Positions 15,916 to 23,956 of a stretch of DNA of 53,807 nucleotides are shown here, in pieces. The stretch's first letter is position 1. Every line of letters starts with the position of its first letter. The translations under genes and the position numbers were made by a program. Origin of the DNA: Bacillota bacterium (GTDB lineage: Bacteria > Bacillota > Sulfobacillia > JAJZYS01 > JAJYTV01); the NCBI GenBank assembly GCA_021793645.1, contig JAJYSJ010000002.1:208753-262559 (forward strand), read 5' to 3'. Under the pieces are notes generated by a model. The model was not told the DNA's origin. It saw only the letters and a program-made list of their open reading frames with translations, and did no database searches.

Positions 15916-17301
15916 TCATCCTTGCAAAGCCAGATGTCCTTGCGCGATCTGCTCTCTGACGCGCTGCGGCGCGGTGCCTCCGGGAACGGCGCGGCGCGCC
16001 ACCGCACGCAGGGGATCAAGGAGTTCCGCGAGGGCCGGTGCGGTGAAATGCGGAGAGATCGCAAGCCACTCGGCCTCTGAAAGGTTTAGGAAGCTGCCGC
16101 CTTGCGTGGTCGCCAAGCGCACGGCCTGCCCGACTAGGCGGTGCGCTTGGCGGAAGGGCACGCCCTGGCGCACAAGGTGATCGGCGATCTCTGTCGCCAG
16201 CATCAAGTCCCCCTGCGGCACGCCCGGAGGCGTGAATTGCGCCGCATCGATCAGCGCAGCCGAGAGCAGCACTCCCTCACGCAGCGTGTCGACGATCTCG
16301 AAAAGTGCTTCCTTGTCTTCCTGGAGGTCTCGCACATAGGCTAGCGGCAGTCCCTTCAGGACCAGCATGAGGCCCACGAGACGGCCGACCACCCGCCCCG
16401 CACGGCCGCGCAGGAGTTCCGCCGCATCCGGGTTCTTCTTCTGCGGCATCATCGAGGAGCCGCTTGCGAAGGCGTCCGGCAGTTGGATCCACCCGAAGGG
16501 CCGCGATGCCCAAAGCACGATCTCCTCGCCAAGGCGAGATAGGTGCAGGGCGCATAGCGCGGCCGCGTGTCCTAGGTCCAGGGCAAAATCCCGGTCGGAG
16601 ACCGCGTCGATGCTGTTCTCGTAGATACCGGCCAGCTCCAGCCGCTTCGCGGTGGCCATCGTATCAAGGGGCAGCCCCGTCCCGGCCAGGGCGCCTGCCC
16701 CGAGCGGCGAACGGTCGGCCTGTGCGGCAGCCCACAGCATACGGCGGCGGTCGCGCTCAAACATCCAGAAGTAGGCCATCAGGTGGTGGGCAAAGAGCAC
16801 CGGCTGCGCCTCCTGCAGGTGCGTCATGCCGGGAACCAGTGCGTCGCCTGCCGCCTCCGCCTGGCGCAGGATCGCCGTCTGCAGTTCCCGTACAGCGCCT
16901 GCAAGCTGCTCGCCCGACTCCTTGCAAAACAGGTGGAAGTCGAGCGCCACCTGGTCGTTGCGGCTGCGCCCGGCATGGAGGTATTCACCCGCCGGGCCGA
17001 GCAGCCGCTCGATTGCGCCATGCACATCCTCGTCCTGCGGCAGCGTATGCAGCCCCTCGCCCGACGATAGGCTGCGCGCGATGGCCTCCAGGCCATCGCG
17101 CAGCGCCTGTGCCTGGGCGTCGTCGATGACTCCGGCATCGTGCAGTGCCTGTGCATGCGCCAAGGAGCCGCGGATGTCCTGCGGCGCGAGGCGGGCGTCC
17201 CACTGCACAGACCTGCCGTAGGCGAGGAAGCGGGGGTCCTGCGGCTGCGCAAACCGCCCGCCCCAGATCGCCGATCTCCCGTCCTCCGGCCTATCCGGCA
17301 T
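15916..17301 (-). CDS. argH: Argininosuccinate lyase
   Basis: 461 residues from the ATG at 17299-17301, the usual length. The frame continues far upstream inside argG, but that extension is arginine/serine-rich shadow. The start region IWGGRF, HAGRSRNDQ near residue 110, LPLAYVRDLQEDKE and the family signature GSSMMPQKKNPD (catalytic Ser loop) are intact. It splits argininosuccinate into arginine and fumarate, the last step of arginine synthesis. It overlaps the argG end by 11 bases, so it is translated as part of argF-argG-argH. Confidence 0.95.
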   Translation of the reverse strand: MPDRPEDGRSAIWGGRFAQPQDPRFLAYGRSVQWDARLAPQDIRGSLAHAQALHDAGVIDDAQAQALRDGLEAIARSLSSGEGLHTLPQDEDVHGAIERLLGPAGEYLHAGRSRNDQVALDFHLFCKESGEQLAGAVRELQTAILRQAEAAGDALVPGMTHLQEAQPVLFAHHLMAYFWMFERDRRRMLWAAAQADRSPLGAGALAGTGLPLDTMATAKRLELAGIYENSIDAVSDRDFALDLGHAAALCALHLSRLGEEIVLWASRPFGWIQLPDAFASGSSMMPQKKNPDAAELLRGRAGRVVGRLVGLMLVLKGLPLAYVRDLQEDKEALFEIVDTLREGVLLSAALIDAAQFTPPGVPQGDLMLATEIADHLVRQGVPFRQAHRLVGQAVRLATTQGGSFLNLSEAEWLAISPHFTAPALAELLDPLRAVARRAVPGGTAPQRVREQIAQGHLALQG

Positions 17302-18502
17302 GGGCAGTCGCCTTTGCCTTGGACTGGGCCTTTGCGTAGGCCTGGCTCTGCATCCCGTAAATCGTGATAAAGCCGACAGCGGCCGTATGATCGAAGCGGT
17401 CGCCGGCACTGTACGTCGCGAGGCTCTGGTCGTAGACAGCCTGCGGCGAGCGCCGGCCCGTCGCGACCGCCTGGCCGTGCGCAAGCGCGAGGCGCACCTC
17501 GCCCGTGACCGCCTGCTGCGTTTCCCTGAGGTATGCGGAGAGCGCCGCACGCAGGGGGCTGAACCACTGGCCGTTGTAGACGACCTGCGCAAAGGCCTGC
17601 TCGATCGACGTCTTGTGCTGCAAGAGTTCGCGCGGCAGGGTGAGGAACTCGAGCTCCTGGTGCGCCGCAATCAGTGCGACGGCCGCCGGGGCCTCATAGA
17701 TCTCGCGGCTCTTGATCCCGACGAGCCGGTCCTCGAGAAGGTCAATGCGCCCGACGCCCGCAGAACCTGCCGCCTGCGCCGCCTGTGCGATCAGCGCAGG
17801 CAGCGGAAGCTCATCTCCTCCCAGGGCGACTGGTACACCGCCTGCGAAGGAGACCAGCAGTTCCTCGGAGGTGGCAAGCTTGGGCGACTTCGTCCATGCG
17901 TAGCACTCCTCCGGCGGCGCCTGCCAGGGGTCCTCCAGGACTCCCCCCTCCACGCTGCGCCCCCAGAGGTTCGCGTCAACGCTGAAGGGGCTCTGCACCG
18001 TTGCTTCGACCGGGATGCCGTGTTCCTGCGCGTAGGCGATTTCCTCTTCGCGCGTCAGCCCCCACTCCCGCGCCGGCGCAATGATCCGGGTGCCAGGCCG
18101 CAGTGTCTCGATCGCCACATCGAAGCGCACCTGGTCATTGCCCTTCCCAGTGCAGCCGTGGGAGATTGCCTCGGCCCCGCTCTCATCGGCGATGCGGCAG
18201 AGGTGGCGGGCGATGAGCGGGCGCGCCAGCGCCGTCGCCAGCGGATAGCGCCCCTGGTAGAGGGCGTTCGCAGCGATCGCGGGCACGAGGAACTCCTCAC
18301 AGAACTCCGTCTTCGCGTCGATCACGCGAGCGTCGACGGCACCGACCCGCAATGCCTTCTCAGCGACCGCATCGAGGTTCTTCTGCTGCTCCCCCACATC
18401 GACGGTTGCGGCGATCACCTCGTAGCCCTGCTGCGCCAGCCAGCGAATCGCCACCGAGGTGTCCAGCCCGCCCGAGTAGGCGAGCACCACACGCTTTTGC
18501 AT
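17291..18502 (-). CDS. argG: Argininosuccinate synthase
   Basis: 403 residues. The P-loop-like AYSGGLDTSVAI at 9-20 binds ATP, SHGCTGKGNDQVRFD lies near residue 115, and WGRSVEGGVLEDPW is the substrate region. It joins citrulline and aspartate using ATP, giving argininosuccinate, AMP and PPi. ATG at 18500-18502 has GGAGG about 9 bases upstream. It lies 13 bases after argF and overlaps argH by 11, so the three are one transcription unit under the promoter at 19605-19633. Confidence 0.96.
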   Translation of the reverse strand: MQKRVVLAYSGGLDTSVAIRWLAQQGYEVIAATVDVGEQQKNLDAVAEKALRVGAVDARVIDAKTEFCEEFLVPAIAANALYQGRYPLATALARPLIARHLCRIADESGAEAISHGCTGKGNDQVRFDVAIETLRPGTRIIAPAREWGLTREEEIAYAQEHGIPVEATVQSPFSVDANLWGRSVEGGVLEDPWQAPPEECYAWTKSPKLATSEELLVSFAGGVPVALGGDELPLPALIAQAAQAAGSAGVGRIDLLEDRLVGIKSREIYEAPAAVALIAAHQELEFLTLPRELLQHKTSIEQAFAQVVYNGQWFSPLRAALSAYLRETQQAVTGEVRLALAHGQAVATGRRSPQAVYDQSLATYSAGDRFDHTAAVGFITIYGMQSQAYAKAQSKAKATAHAG

Positions 18503-18515
18503 TCCAGCTTCCTCC

Positions 18516-19433
18516 CTATTCGCCCAAGATCGCGAGGAGCAGCGCCTTCTGCACGTGCAGTCTGTTCTCTGCCTCCTCGAATACGAGGGACTGCGGCCCG
18601 TCGATCACGGCGTCCGTGACCTCCTCGCCGCGGTGCGCCGGCAGACAATGCAGGAAGATCGCATCCTGGTCCGCCTTCGCCATCATCTGCTCGTCGACGG
18701 TGAAGCCCTCGAACGCCTGCCGCTTCACTTCGGAGTCCCGCTGCCCCATGGAAAGCCAGGTGTCCGTGATCACAACGTCCGCCCCCTGCACAGCGTCCAA
18801 CGGACTGCGCAGGATCTTCGGAGGGTGCTCCGCCACCGCTTCGAGCGCCAGCACCTGCGGATCCGGGTCGTAGCCTGCCGGGCAGGCGGCGCGCAGGTTG
18901 ATCCCCAGCCGCGCGGCCGCTACCATCCACTCCTGCAGCATGTTGTTGCCGTCACCCACCCAGGCTACCTCGAGCCCGGCCAGCGTACCCTTGGCCTCGC
19001 GGATCGTCTTCAGGTCCGCGAGCACCTGGCAGGGATGGAAGCGGTCGGTGAGGGCGTTCACTACCGGTACTCGAGCGGCCTTGGCAAACTGCTCGAGTTC
19101 CGCGTGCGCACCAGTACGGACTACCAGCGCCTGCAGGTAGCGGGAAAGAACCCGCGCCGTGTCTGCAATTGTCTCGCCCCGCGAGAGCTGGGTCTGATCT
19201 TCTGTCATGTAGATGCTGTGCGCGCCGAGCTCCAATGCCGCCACCTCGAAGCTGACGCGGGTGCGCGTTGAGGGCTTGCGGAAGAGGAGCCCGATTGTCT
19301 GGCCGCGCAAGGGTGCATCCTGCACCTGCGCCAACTGCGCCGATAGGTGCAGCAGGTCGAGGATGGCCTGGGCTGAGAGGTCGTGCAGCGTCAGCAGGTC
19401 TGAGCCCTGGATCCCGATGTCGGTCGCGAGCAT
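18516..19433 (-). CDS. argF: Ornithine carbamoyltransferase
   Basis: 305 residues from the ATG at 19431-19433, chosen for GGGGAGG 6-7 bases upstream; the frame is open to 19469. The carbamoyl-phosphate loop KPSTRTRVSFE, ornithine-side motifs HPCQVLADLKT and GDGNNML, and HCLPAHRGEEV near residue 259 are all present, as expected for an anabolic OTC and not aspartate transcarbamylase. It makes citrulline from ornithine and carbamoyl phosphate and is the first gene of argF-argG-argH. The leader of about 165 bases has no T-box. Confidence 0.95.
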   Translation of the reverse strand: MLATDIGIQGSDLLTLHDLSAQAILDLLHLSAQLAQVQDAPLRGQTIGLLFRKPSTRTRVSFEVAALELGAHSIYMTEDQTQLSRGETIADTARVLSRYLQALVVRTGAHAELEQFAKAARVPVVNALTDRFHPCQVLADLKTIREAKGTLAGLEVAWVGDGNNMLQEWMVAAARLGINLRAACPAGYDPDPQVLALEAVAEHPPKILRSPLDAVQGADVVITDTWLSMGQRDSEVKRQAFEGFTVDEQMMAKADQDAIFLHCLPAHRGEEVTDAVIDGPQSLVFEEAENRLHVQKALLLAILGE

Positions 19434-19604
19434 CCCGTTCCTCCCCTTTCCCCGGGCCAGGCATAGCAAGGGCCCGCCTGCCCCCTCCTGCGGGAGAGGG
19501 TCCTGCGGCGGGTCCTTATCGTCGCGCGATCGCTGTCAGGGACTGCGTCCGACACGGCCTGCAACTCGCCATGTCTCCAGCCCCTTCCCGTTCCGGATGG
19601 AGAG

Positions 19605-19633
19605 AGTATACGTCATGCTGCATTATCATGCAA
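19605..19633 (-). promoter_or_regulatory. Promoter of the argF-argG-argH operon
   Basis: On the minus strand TTGCAT (19628-19633) and TATACT (19605-19610) are separated by exactly 17 bases. Transcription should begin near 19598, about 165 bases before the argF start. The -35 lies within the ARG-box-like repeats. Confidence 0.75.
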
Positions 19634-19654
19634 TAGTTATGCAATAATTCAGGC
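19619..19654 (-). promoter_or_regulatory. Tandem ARG-box-like operators (candidate ArgR/AhrC sites)
   Basis: An AT-rich island in otherwise GC-rich DNA contains three consecutive half-palindromic units on the minus strand: TGAATTATTGCA, TGCATAACTATTGCA and TGCATGATAATGCA. They share TGCAT/ATGCA half sites about 11 bases apart and resemble the Bacillota ARG box (a TGAAT...ATTCA-type palindrome). They cover the argF -35 and the bases just upstream, the expected place for arginine-dependent repression. No argR gene lies in the window. Confidence 0.65.
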
Positions 19655-19844
19655 GATTGCCCTGGTTCATTGGCCTTCCGGGCTTCGCATCGCCGTTCCG
19701 GCATTGCATAGGACCGTCGGAGAAAGTCGAGATTTCACCGATTCAGCCCGCGCGGTTGCGCGCCCGCGTCAAGACCTATCTCCAATCCGGCGCCGTCTCC
19801 TCTCGCTAGTCGCCGCCCTGGCCTTCTCTGGGCAAACTGCACCC

Positions 19845-20267
19845 ATGGGAACAATCGCGGCCGTGCTCTCCGGCGCCGCCATGGCGCTGCAAGGAGCGAT
19901 GAATGCGCAGCTCTCGCGTCCGCTCGGGCTCTACTGGATGCTCGTCTCGGTGCAACTCCTGGGCGTCCTGACAGCCCTCGGGCTCGCGTTTTGGCGCACG
20001 CCCGGGCTGCCTTCTCTGATCTCGCCTCCCGTCTACCTCTATCTCGCCGGCCCCCTGGGCGTTGCCATCACGGCGCTCGTCGCGCTCTCCGTACCGCGCC
20101 TCGGCATGGTCCGCACCACGACCTTCATCGTGGTCGCGCAGTTGCTCGCCGCTGTGCTGCTGGACCACCTCGGCATCCTTGGACTCGAGACGCGGCCCTT
20201 CCCCCTCTGGCGTCTAGTGGGCGTAGCCCTACTGGCCGCAGGCGCCCAGATCCTCCTTCACGCCTAG
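19845..20267 (+). CDS. YdcZ-family (DMT superfamily, DUF606) membrane protein
   Basis: 140 residues with five hydrophobic helices, from the ATG at 19845. The frame is open upstream to 19704, and no good SD marks the start, so the N-terminus is uncertain. The opening GTIAAVLSGAAMALQGAMNAQL is characteristic of YdcZ/DUF606 proteins, short DMT members usually acting as dimers; the substrate is unknown. The gene is divergent from argF and shares a CTAG (20264-20267) with the stop of the CAP-domain gene. Confidence 0.75.
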   Translation: MGTIAAVLSGAAMALQGAMNAQLSRPLGLYWMLVSVQLLGVLTALGLAFWRTPGLPSLISPPVYLYLAGPLGVAITALVALSVPRLGMVRTTTFIVVAQLLAAVLLDHLGILGLETRPFPLWRLVGVALLAAGAQILLHA

Positions 20268-21826
20268 GTCGACGCGGCGGGAGAGGTGGTCATCGCCAGA
20301 GGCAAGCGCAGCCCGAGGAGACTCGCGAACTCCTGCGCCGGTACGTAGGGATCCTTCCCTGCGCTTGCAGGAACGTGCCGCAGCGTGATCGGCCGCCCGT
20401 CGAGCGACGCGGCGAAGCTGCGGTATGAAAAGCGCAGCTCATGCCCTCCGGCGAGCGCAGTCGCGAAATCCGGGTTGCTTCTCGACCAGACAAGGGTGCC
20501 GCCGCGCGTGCTGAGCAGGCTGCGCACCGGCACGTAGAGTGTGCCGTCCGTGAGGTAGCCGCGCACGGCGGGGCCCTGTGCGATCTTCAGTGCAACGGCC
20601 TTTTTCAGCGCCGGTGCGGCAGACGTCGAAAAGCTCCAGGCGTAGGAGAAGGAATGCCAGCCCTTCAGGTCACGGTAGCTGCCCTTGAAGGCGGCATGAT
20701 AAACCGTGTTGGCCGCGGTCGGAGACTTCGGGATCAGGGCTGCGCTCATGCCGAGCTCTTCAGGGTTCTGCTCATTCTGCGGCGTCAGAAGGTAGGCCGG
20801 AACCTTTGCGCCGCCTGCCTGCAAAGAGGCGCTCTCGATGCGCAGGCCCGACACCCGCTCGCCGAAGAACGAGATCGTGATTGGGTAGCCGGCAGGGTAG
20901 TGCGCACGCGGGAAGTTCGCCAGAGGATCCGGGATCTCGCCCTCCTCGAACGCGCGCGACACCCCGACGAGCCCTCGCGCGGGCCAGAGCACTGGTACGC
21001 GGTCCGGCACCTCGGCGGAAGCGAGGTAGCCCGCATCGATCGTCGTGACAGGCAGGTCCTGGCTTTCGGAGGACTTGCCGGCGATGCCGTAGCCCATCTC
21101 GACAAGGCCAGGGTCGATCAGGCCGAAGCGGTGGTAGATCGAATCGATCCAGAGCTGGACCGCCTGGCCGATCGGCACACCGAAGGCCATCACCTCGCTG
21201 TCGCCGTCGCCGTTGAAGCCGAATGCGACATCGCGGCTGTACGGGCTGCGCCCGACGTAGCCGGACCACCCAGACTGCTCCTGATGCACGGATATTGTCA
21301 GCGTGCCATAGCGCCCGAGGTTTCGGTAGAAGAAGTCGCTGTGCGCGCGCGAGGCGCCTTCCAGCGGAATGTCCAGAACCATCGGACGCTCGCCCGCGAG
21401 GGCACGGTAGGCGTTCACATCGGCAAGCGCCCCGCGCGAGCTGGCGGCCCAGGTCCGCACCGAGGCCTGGGCACCGCGAACCACAAAGACGTGCCAAGTG
21501 TAGTTCCAGGCGTAGCCACGCCCGAAGACATAAGCCGAAAGCTGGTGGCGCCCCGGCTTCAGCGGCAAGTCCGGCAGGTAGCGCACGACGGGCGCAATTG
21601 CACCCTCTGCCGCGAGCCGGCCGTCCAAAAGCAGTGCATATCGCCCCGGGGGTAGGCGTCCTGAAAGGTGCAAGGAGACCGGCACGCGGGCGAGCATCAA
21701 CTGCGCGTTCGGCTGCGGCGCGACGAACGCGAGGCTCGGTGGTGCAAAGTCCGGTTCGCGCGGCGTCAACGCGAAGGCCGCGGCCACCAAGGCGGCCGCG
21801 GCCAGCGCGAGCGGAATCCGGTTCAA
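20264..21826 (-). CDS. Secreted CAP-domain protein with C-terminal copper-amine-oxidase-N-like domain
   Basis: 520 residues. The order is signal peptide (1-20), a beta-rich domain (about 30-120), a CAP/SCP-like domain (about 130-260, with LADVNAYRALAG and HSDFFYRNLGRYG), a middle beta region, then about 85 C-terminal residues (VRGYLTDGTLYVPVRSLL ... YVPAQEFASLLG) resembling the copper amine oxidase N1 repeat common in secreted Bacillota proteins. The typical CAP signature histidines are partly replaced. The start is TTG overlapping the arginase stop (TTGA at 21823-21826), so translation is coupled. The function is probably in the cell wall but undefined. Confidence 0.7.
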   Translation of the reverse strand: MNRIPLALAAAALVAAAFALTPREPDFAPPSLAFVAPQPNAQLMLARVPVSLHLSGRLPPGRYALLLDGRLAAEGAIAPVVRYLPDLPLKPGRHQLSAYVFGRGYAWNYTWHVFVVRGAQASVRTWAASSRGALADVNAYRALAGERPMVLDIPLEGASRAHSDFFYRNLGRYGTLTISVHQEQSGWSGYVGRSPYSRDVAFGFNGDGDSEVMAFGVPIGQAVQLWIDSIYHRFGLIDPGLVEMGYGIAGKSSESQDLPVTTIDAGYLASAEVPDRVPVLWPARGLVGVSRAFEEGEIPDPLANFPRAHYPAGYPITISFFGERVSGLRIESASLQAGGAKVPAYLLTPQNEQNPEELGMSAALIPKSPTAANTVYHAAFKGSYRDLKGWHSFSYAWSFSTSAAPALKKAVALKIAQGPAVRGYLTDGTLYVPVRSLLSTRGGTLVWSRSNPDFATALAGGHELRFSYRSFAASLDGRPITLRHVPASAGKDPYVPAQEFASLLGLRLPLAMTTSPAAST

Positions 21827-22719
21827 AGAATGCGCTGGCCGAGCGCGGAAAGCACGAGTTCGGCCGCGAGGCGGCCGGTGCGATTCGCAGTGTCCAGGAT
21901 AGGATTCACCTCGACAATCTCCATGGAGGTGAGGACGCCTGCCGCAGAAACCATCTCCATCGCGAGGTGCGCCTCACGATAGGTGATGCCCCCTTGATGC
22001 GGTGTACCGACGCCGGGCGCGTCGTCAGGATCCATGACGTCCATGTCAAAGCTAACGTGCACCGCAGTGGCCCCTTCGATGTGCCCAAGTGCGCGCTTCA
22101 TCACCTCGCGCATGCCCAGCGCGTCAACGTCGGACATCGTGTAGACATGGACCTTGGAGTGACGCAGGGCCTCGCGCTCCAACGGATCAAGCTCACGGAT
22201 CCCGATCATCACGAGTCGCTCCTCACGGATCGGCGGGGCGCCGTTGCGCCCTGCGAGGAGCGCCGGGTTTCCCCGTCCGATCGAGGCGGCGGCGGGCATT
22301 CCGTGAATGTTTCCGGATGGCGACGTTTCGTCCGTGTTGAAGTCTCCGTGGGTATCGAACCAGAGCACGGCAGGGTCTTGGCTGGCGCGAGCCACCCCGG
22401 CAATCGTACCCAGCGCGATGGCGTGGTCCCCGCCCAGCACGAGTGGAAACTTCTGCTGGCGCAGGACGTCCTCTACGGTCCGCCCCAGTTCGCGGCAGAC
22501 GCCCACGATCTCCTCGAGGTACTTCAGCTTCGGATTCCCATGATGGCTCTCTTCCGGGAGCGGGACGCGCAGGTCTCCGAGGTCCTCCACCTCGAGCCCC
22601 AGGCGCTCCAGGCGTTCCTCAAGGGCCGCGTAGCGGATGGCGGACGGTCCCATGTCGACGCCTCGACGTCCGGCGCCAAGGTCCATCGGCACGCCGAGCA
22701 CCGCGATCGGTCGCTGCAA
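21823..22719 (-). CDS. rocF: Arginase
   Basis: 298 residues, the usual bacterial length, from a TTG at 22717-22719 with GGGGAGGA 7 bases upstream; the frame is open to an ATG at 22756-22758 (which has TATACT directly before it) and beyond. The binuclear Mn motifs are complete: GGDHAIALG, FDTHGDFNT, SFDMDVMDPDDAPG and a C-terminal MEIVEVNPILD. It hydrolyses arginine to ornithine and urea. It is about 2.4 kb from argF in the same orientation but separated by a convergent gene. The CAP-domain gene is translationally coupled downstream. Confidence 0.93.
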   Translation of the reverse strand: MQRPIAVLGVPMDLGAGRRGVDMGPSAIRYAALEERLERLGLEVEDLGDLRVPLPEESHHGNPKLKYLEEIVGVCRELGRTVEDVLRQQKFPLVLGGDHAIALGTIAGVARASQDPAVLWFDTHGDFNTDETSPSGNIHGMPAAASIGRGNPALLAGRNGAPPIREERLVMIGIRELDPLEREALRHSKVHVYTMSDVDALGMREVMKRALGHIEGATAVHVSFDMDVMDPDDAPGVGTPHQGGITYREAHLAMEMVSAAGVLTSMEIVEVNPILDTANRTGRLAAELVLSALGQRIL

Positions 22720-22805
22720 AGCTGCTTCCTCCCCGATGGGAAATGCGATTTTATTCATCTCAGTATAGGCCAAACCGCTTCCCAGCCGCCATTCGCCGAA
22801 CAGCC

Positions 22806-23894
22806 CTAAAGCCCGGTGTATGTTCCGATGCGCGCATCCTCCGGATAGCCCCGATCCTCCCAATAGCCGAGGACCACGTGCTCCACCGCTGCGATTCCGG
22901 TGAGCCACTTCACCGATTTGTAGCCGTACATGCCCGGTACGACGAGGCGTACCGGAGCTCCCTGGGACTGGGGCAGCGGCACTCCGTCGATCTCCGACGC
23001 CAGCAGCGGCTTGTATTGCCTGATCTGCGCGGCCGTCAGTCCGTCCGTGTAGACGCCGTCCCCGGAAGAAAAGGCAACCCACGCGTCCCTCTCCGGATCC
23101 CAGCCATACCTGTGCAAGAGCCAGAGAAGATCGACGCCGCGGAAGACAACCCCGGCAACGGACCAGCCGGTGACGCAGGTAAAGTCGATCGATCGCGCGA
23201 TCTGAGGCATCGCGGCGAGTTCGGGCCAGCCAATGTTGGCGGGGGCGTGCGGCAGTCCAGAGAAGTGCAGTCGCCAACTCTCCCGCGGGATCTTGGGATA
23301 GCCCCCGACCACCGTATACGGCACAAAGCCGGGCAGCGCACCAGCCGCTTCGCTGAACGCGCTCTTCGGACCCCCGCGCCAGATGCCGCCGCCCAGCAGG
23401 CGCAGCACACCGGGCAGCGCGTAGAGAGCGGGGAGTGCGAGCAGCGAGCCCGCTCCCCAGCGCAGCACGGCGCGCCGCGTGAGGCCAGGCGCCGAGATCT
23501 CGACGCGCCTAGGACGTTCACGCCACAGATGCACCGCGAGCCAGATGACGAGCCCTGCGGCCGAGGCCGCGTGGACGAGCGTTGCGACGTCGCGGGTCGA
23601 CCCGGTGCCAAACAGCAGCCCAAGGCCACTCAACACCAGCACTGCTGCGAGCGCAAACGCGAAGCGGTGCTGGTTCTTCGCTCCATTGGGCGGCCAGGGG
23701 AAGAGGCGCAGCGAGGCGATCAGGAGGCCTGCGCCGTAGGCAATGCCACCGTAGGTATGGAGGAATTGTGCCACGGGCAGGAGCGGCCCCAATGCCACCC
23801 GCATGCTTGGCAAAAAGAGTCCGAACCCGGTCAGCAGGAGCGCGATCAGTAGCGCAGAGTGGCGCCAGTGCCGCGCGAAGAAAGTCCGCCCCAA
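22806..23894 (-). CDS. Membrane-integrated molybdopterin-dependent oxidoreductase
   Basis: 362 residues. Four hydrophobic helices (about 13-30, 42-62, 78-96, 102-123) carry His46, His108 and His122, possible haem b ligands. A twin-arginine-like TRRAVLRWGAG (139-149) with another hydrophobic stretch follows, then a sulfite-oxidase-type Moco domain (about 185-355) with the Mo-ligand Cys240 in DFTCVTGW. The TTG start has GGGGGAG about 7 bases upstream. Such a chain could pass electrons between an external substrate and the quinone pool. Substrate and haem content are inference. Confidence 0.8.
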   Translation of the reverse strand: MGRTFFARHWRHSALLIALLLTGFGLFLPSMRVALGPLLPVAQFLHTYGGIAYGAGLLIASLRLFPWPPNGAKNQHRFAFALAAVLVLSGLGLLFGTGSTRDVATLVHAASAAGLVIWLAVHLWRERPRRVEISAPGLTRRAVLRWGAGSLLALPALYALPGVLRLLGGGIWRGGPKSAFSEAAGALPGFVPYTVVGGYPKIPRESWRLHFSGLPHAPANIGWPELAAMPQIARSIDFTCVTGWSVAGVVFRGVDLLWLLHRYGWDPERDAWVAFSSGDGVYTDGLTAAQIRQYKPLLASEIDGVPLPQSQGAPVRLVVPGMYGYKSVKWLTGIAAVEHVVLGYWEDRGYPEDARIGTYTGL

Positions 23895-23956
23895 AGTTGA
23901 CTCCCCCGCTCGGCCTTTTGCCTCATTCTACCGTATCGCGCCACCGAAGATGGAGT

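Noticed and set aside
15916-17670. A 584-residue ArgH with a long N-terminal extension
   Set aside because: The extra 123 residues are Arg/Ser-rich shadow of argG; the ATG at 17299-17301 gives the standard 461 residues.
21823-23277. A 484-residue arginase fusion
   Set aside because: The extension reads through the Moco oxidoreductase gene off-frame; the TTG at 22717-22719 with a strong SD gives a normal arginase.
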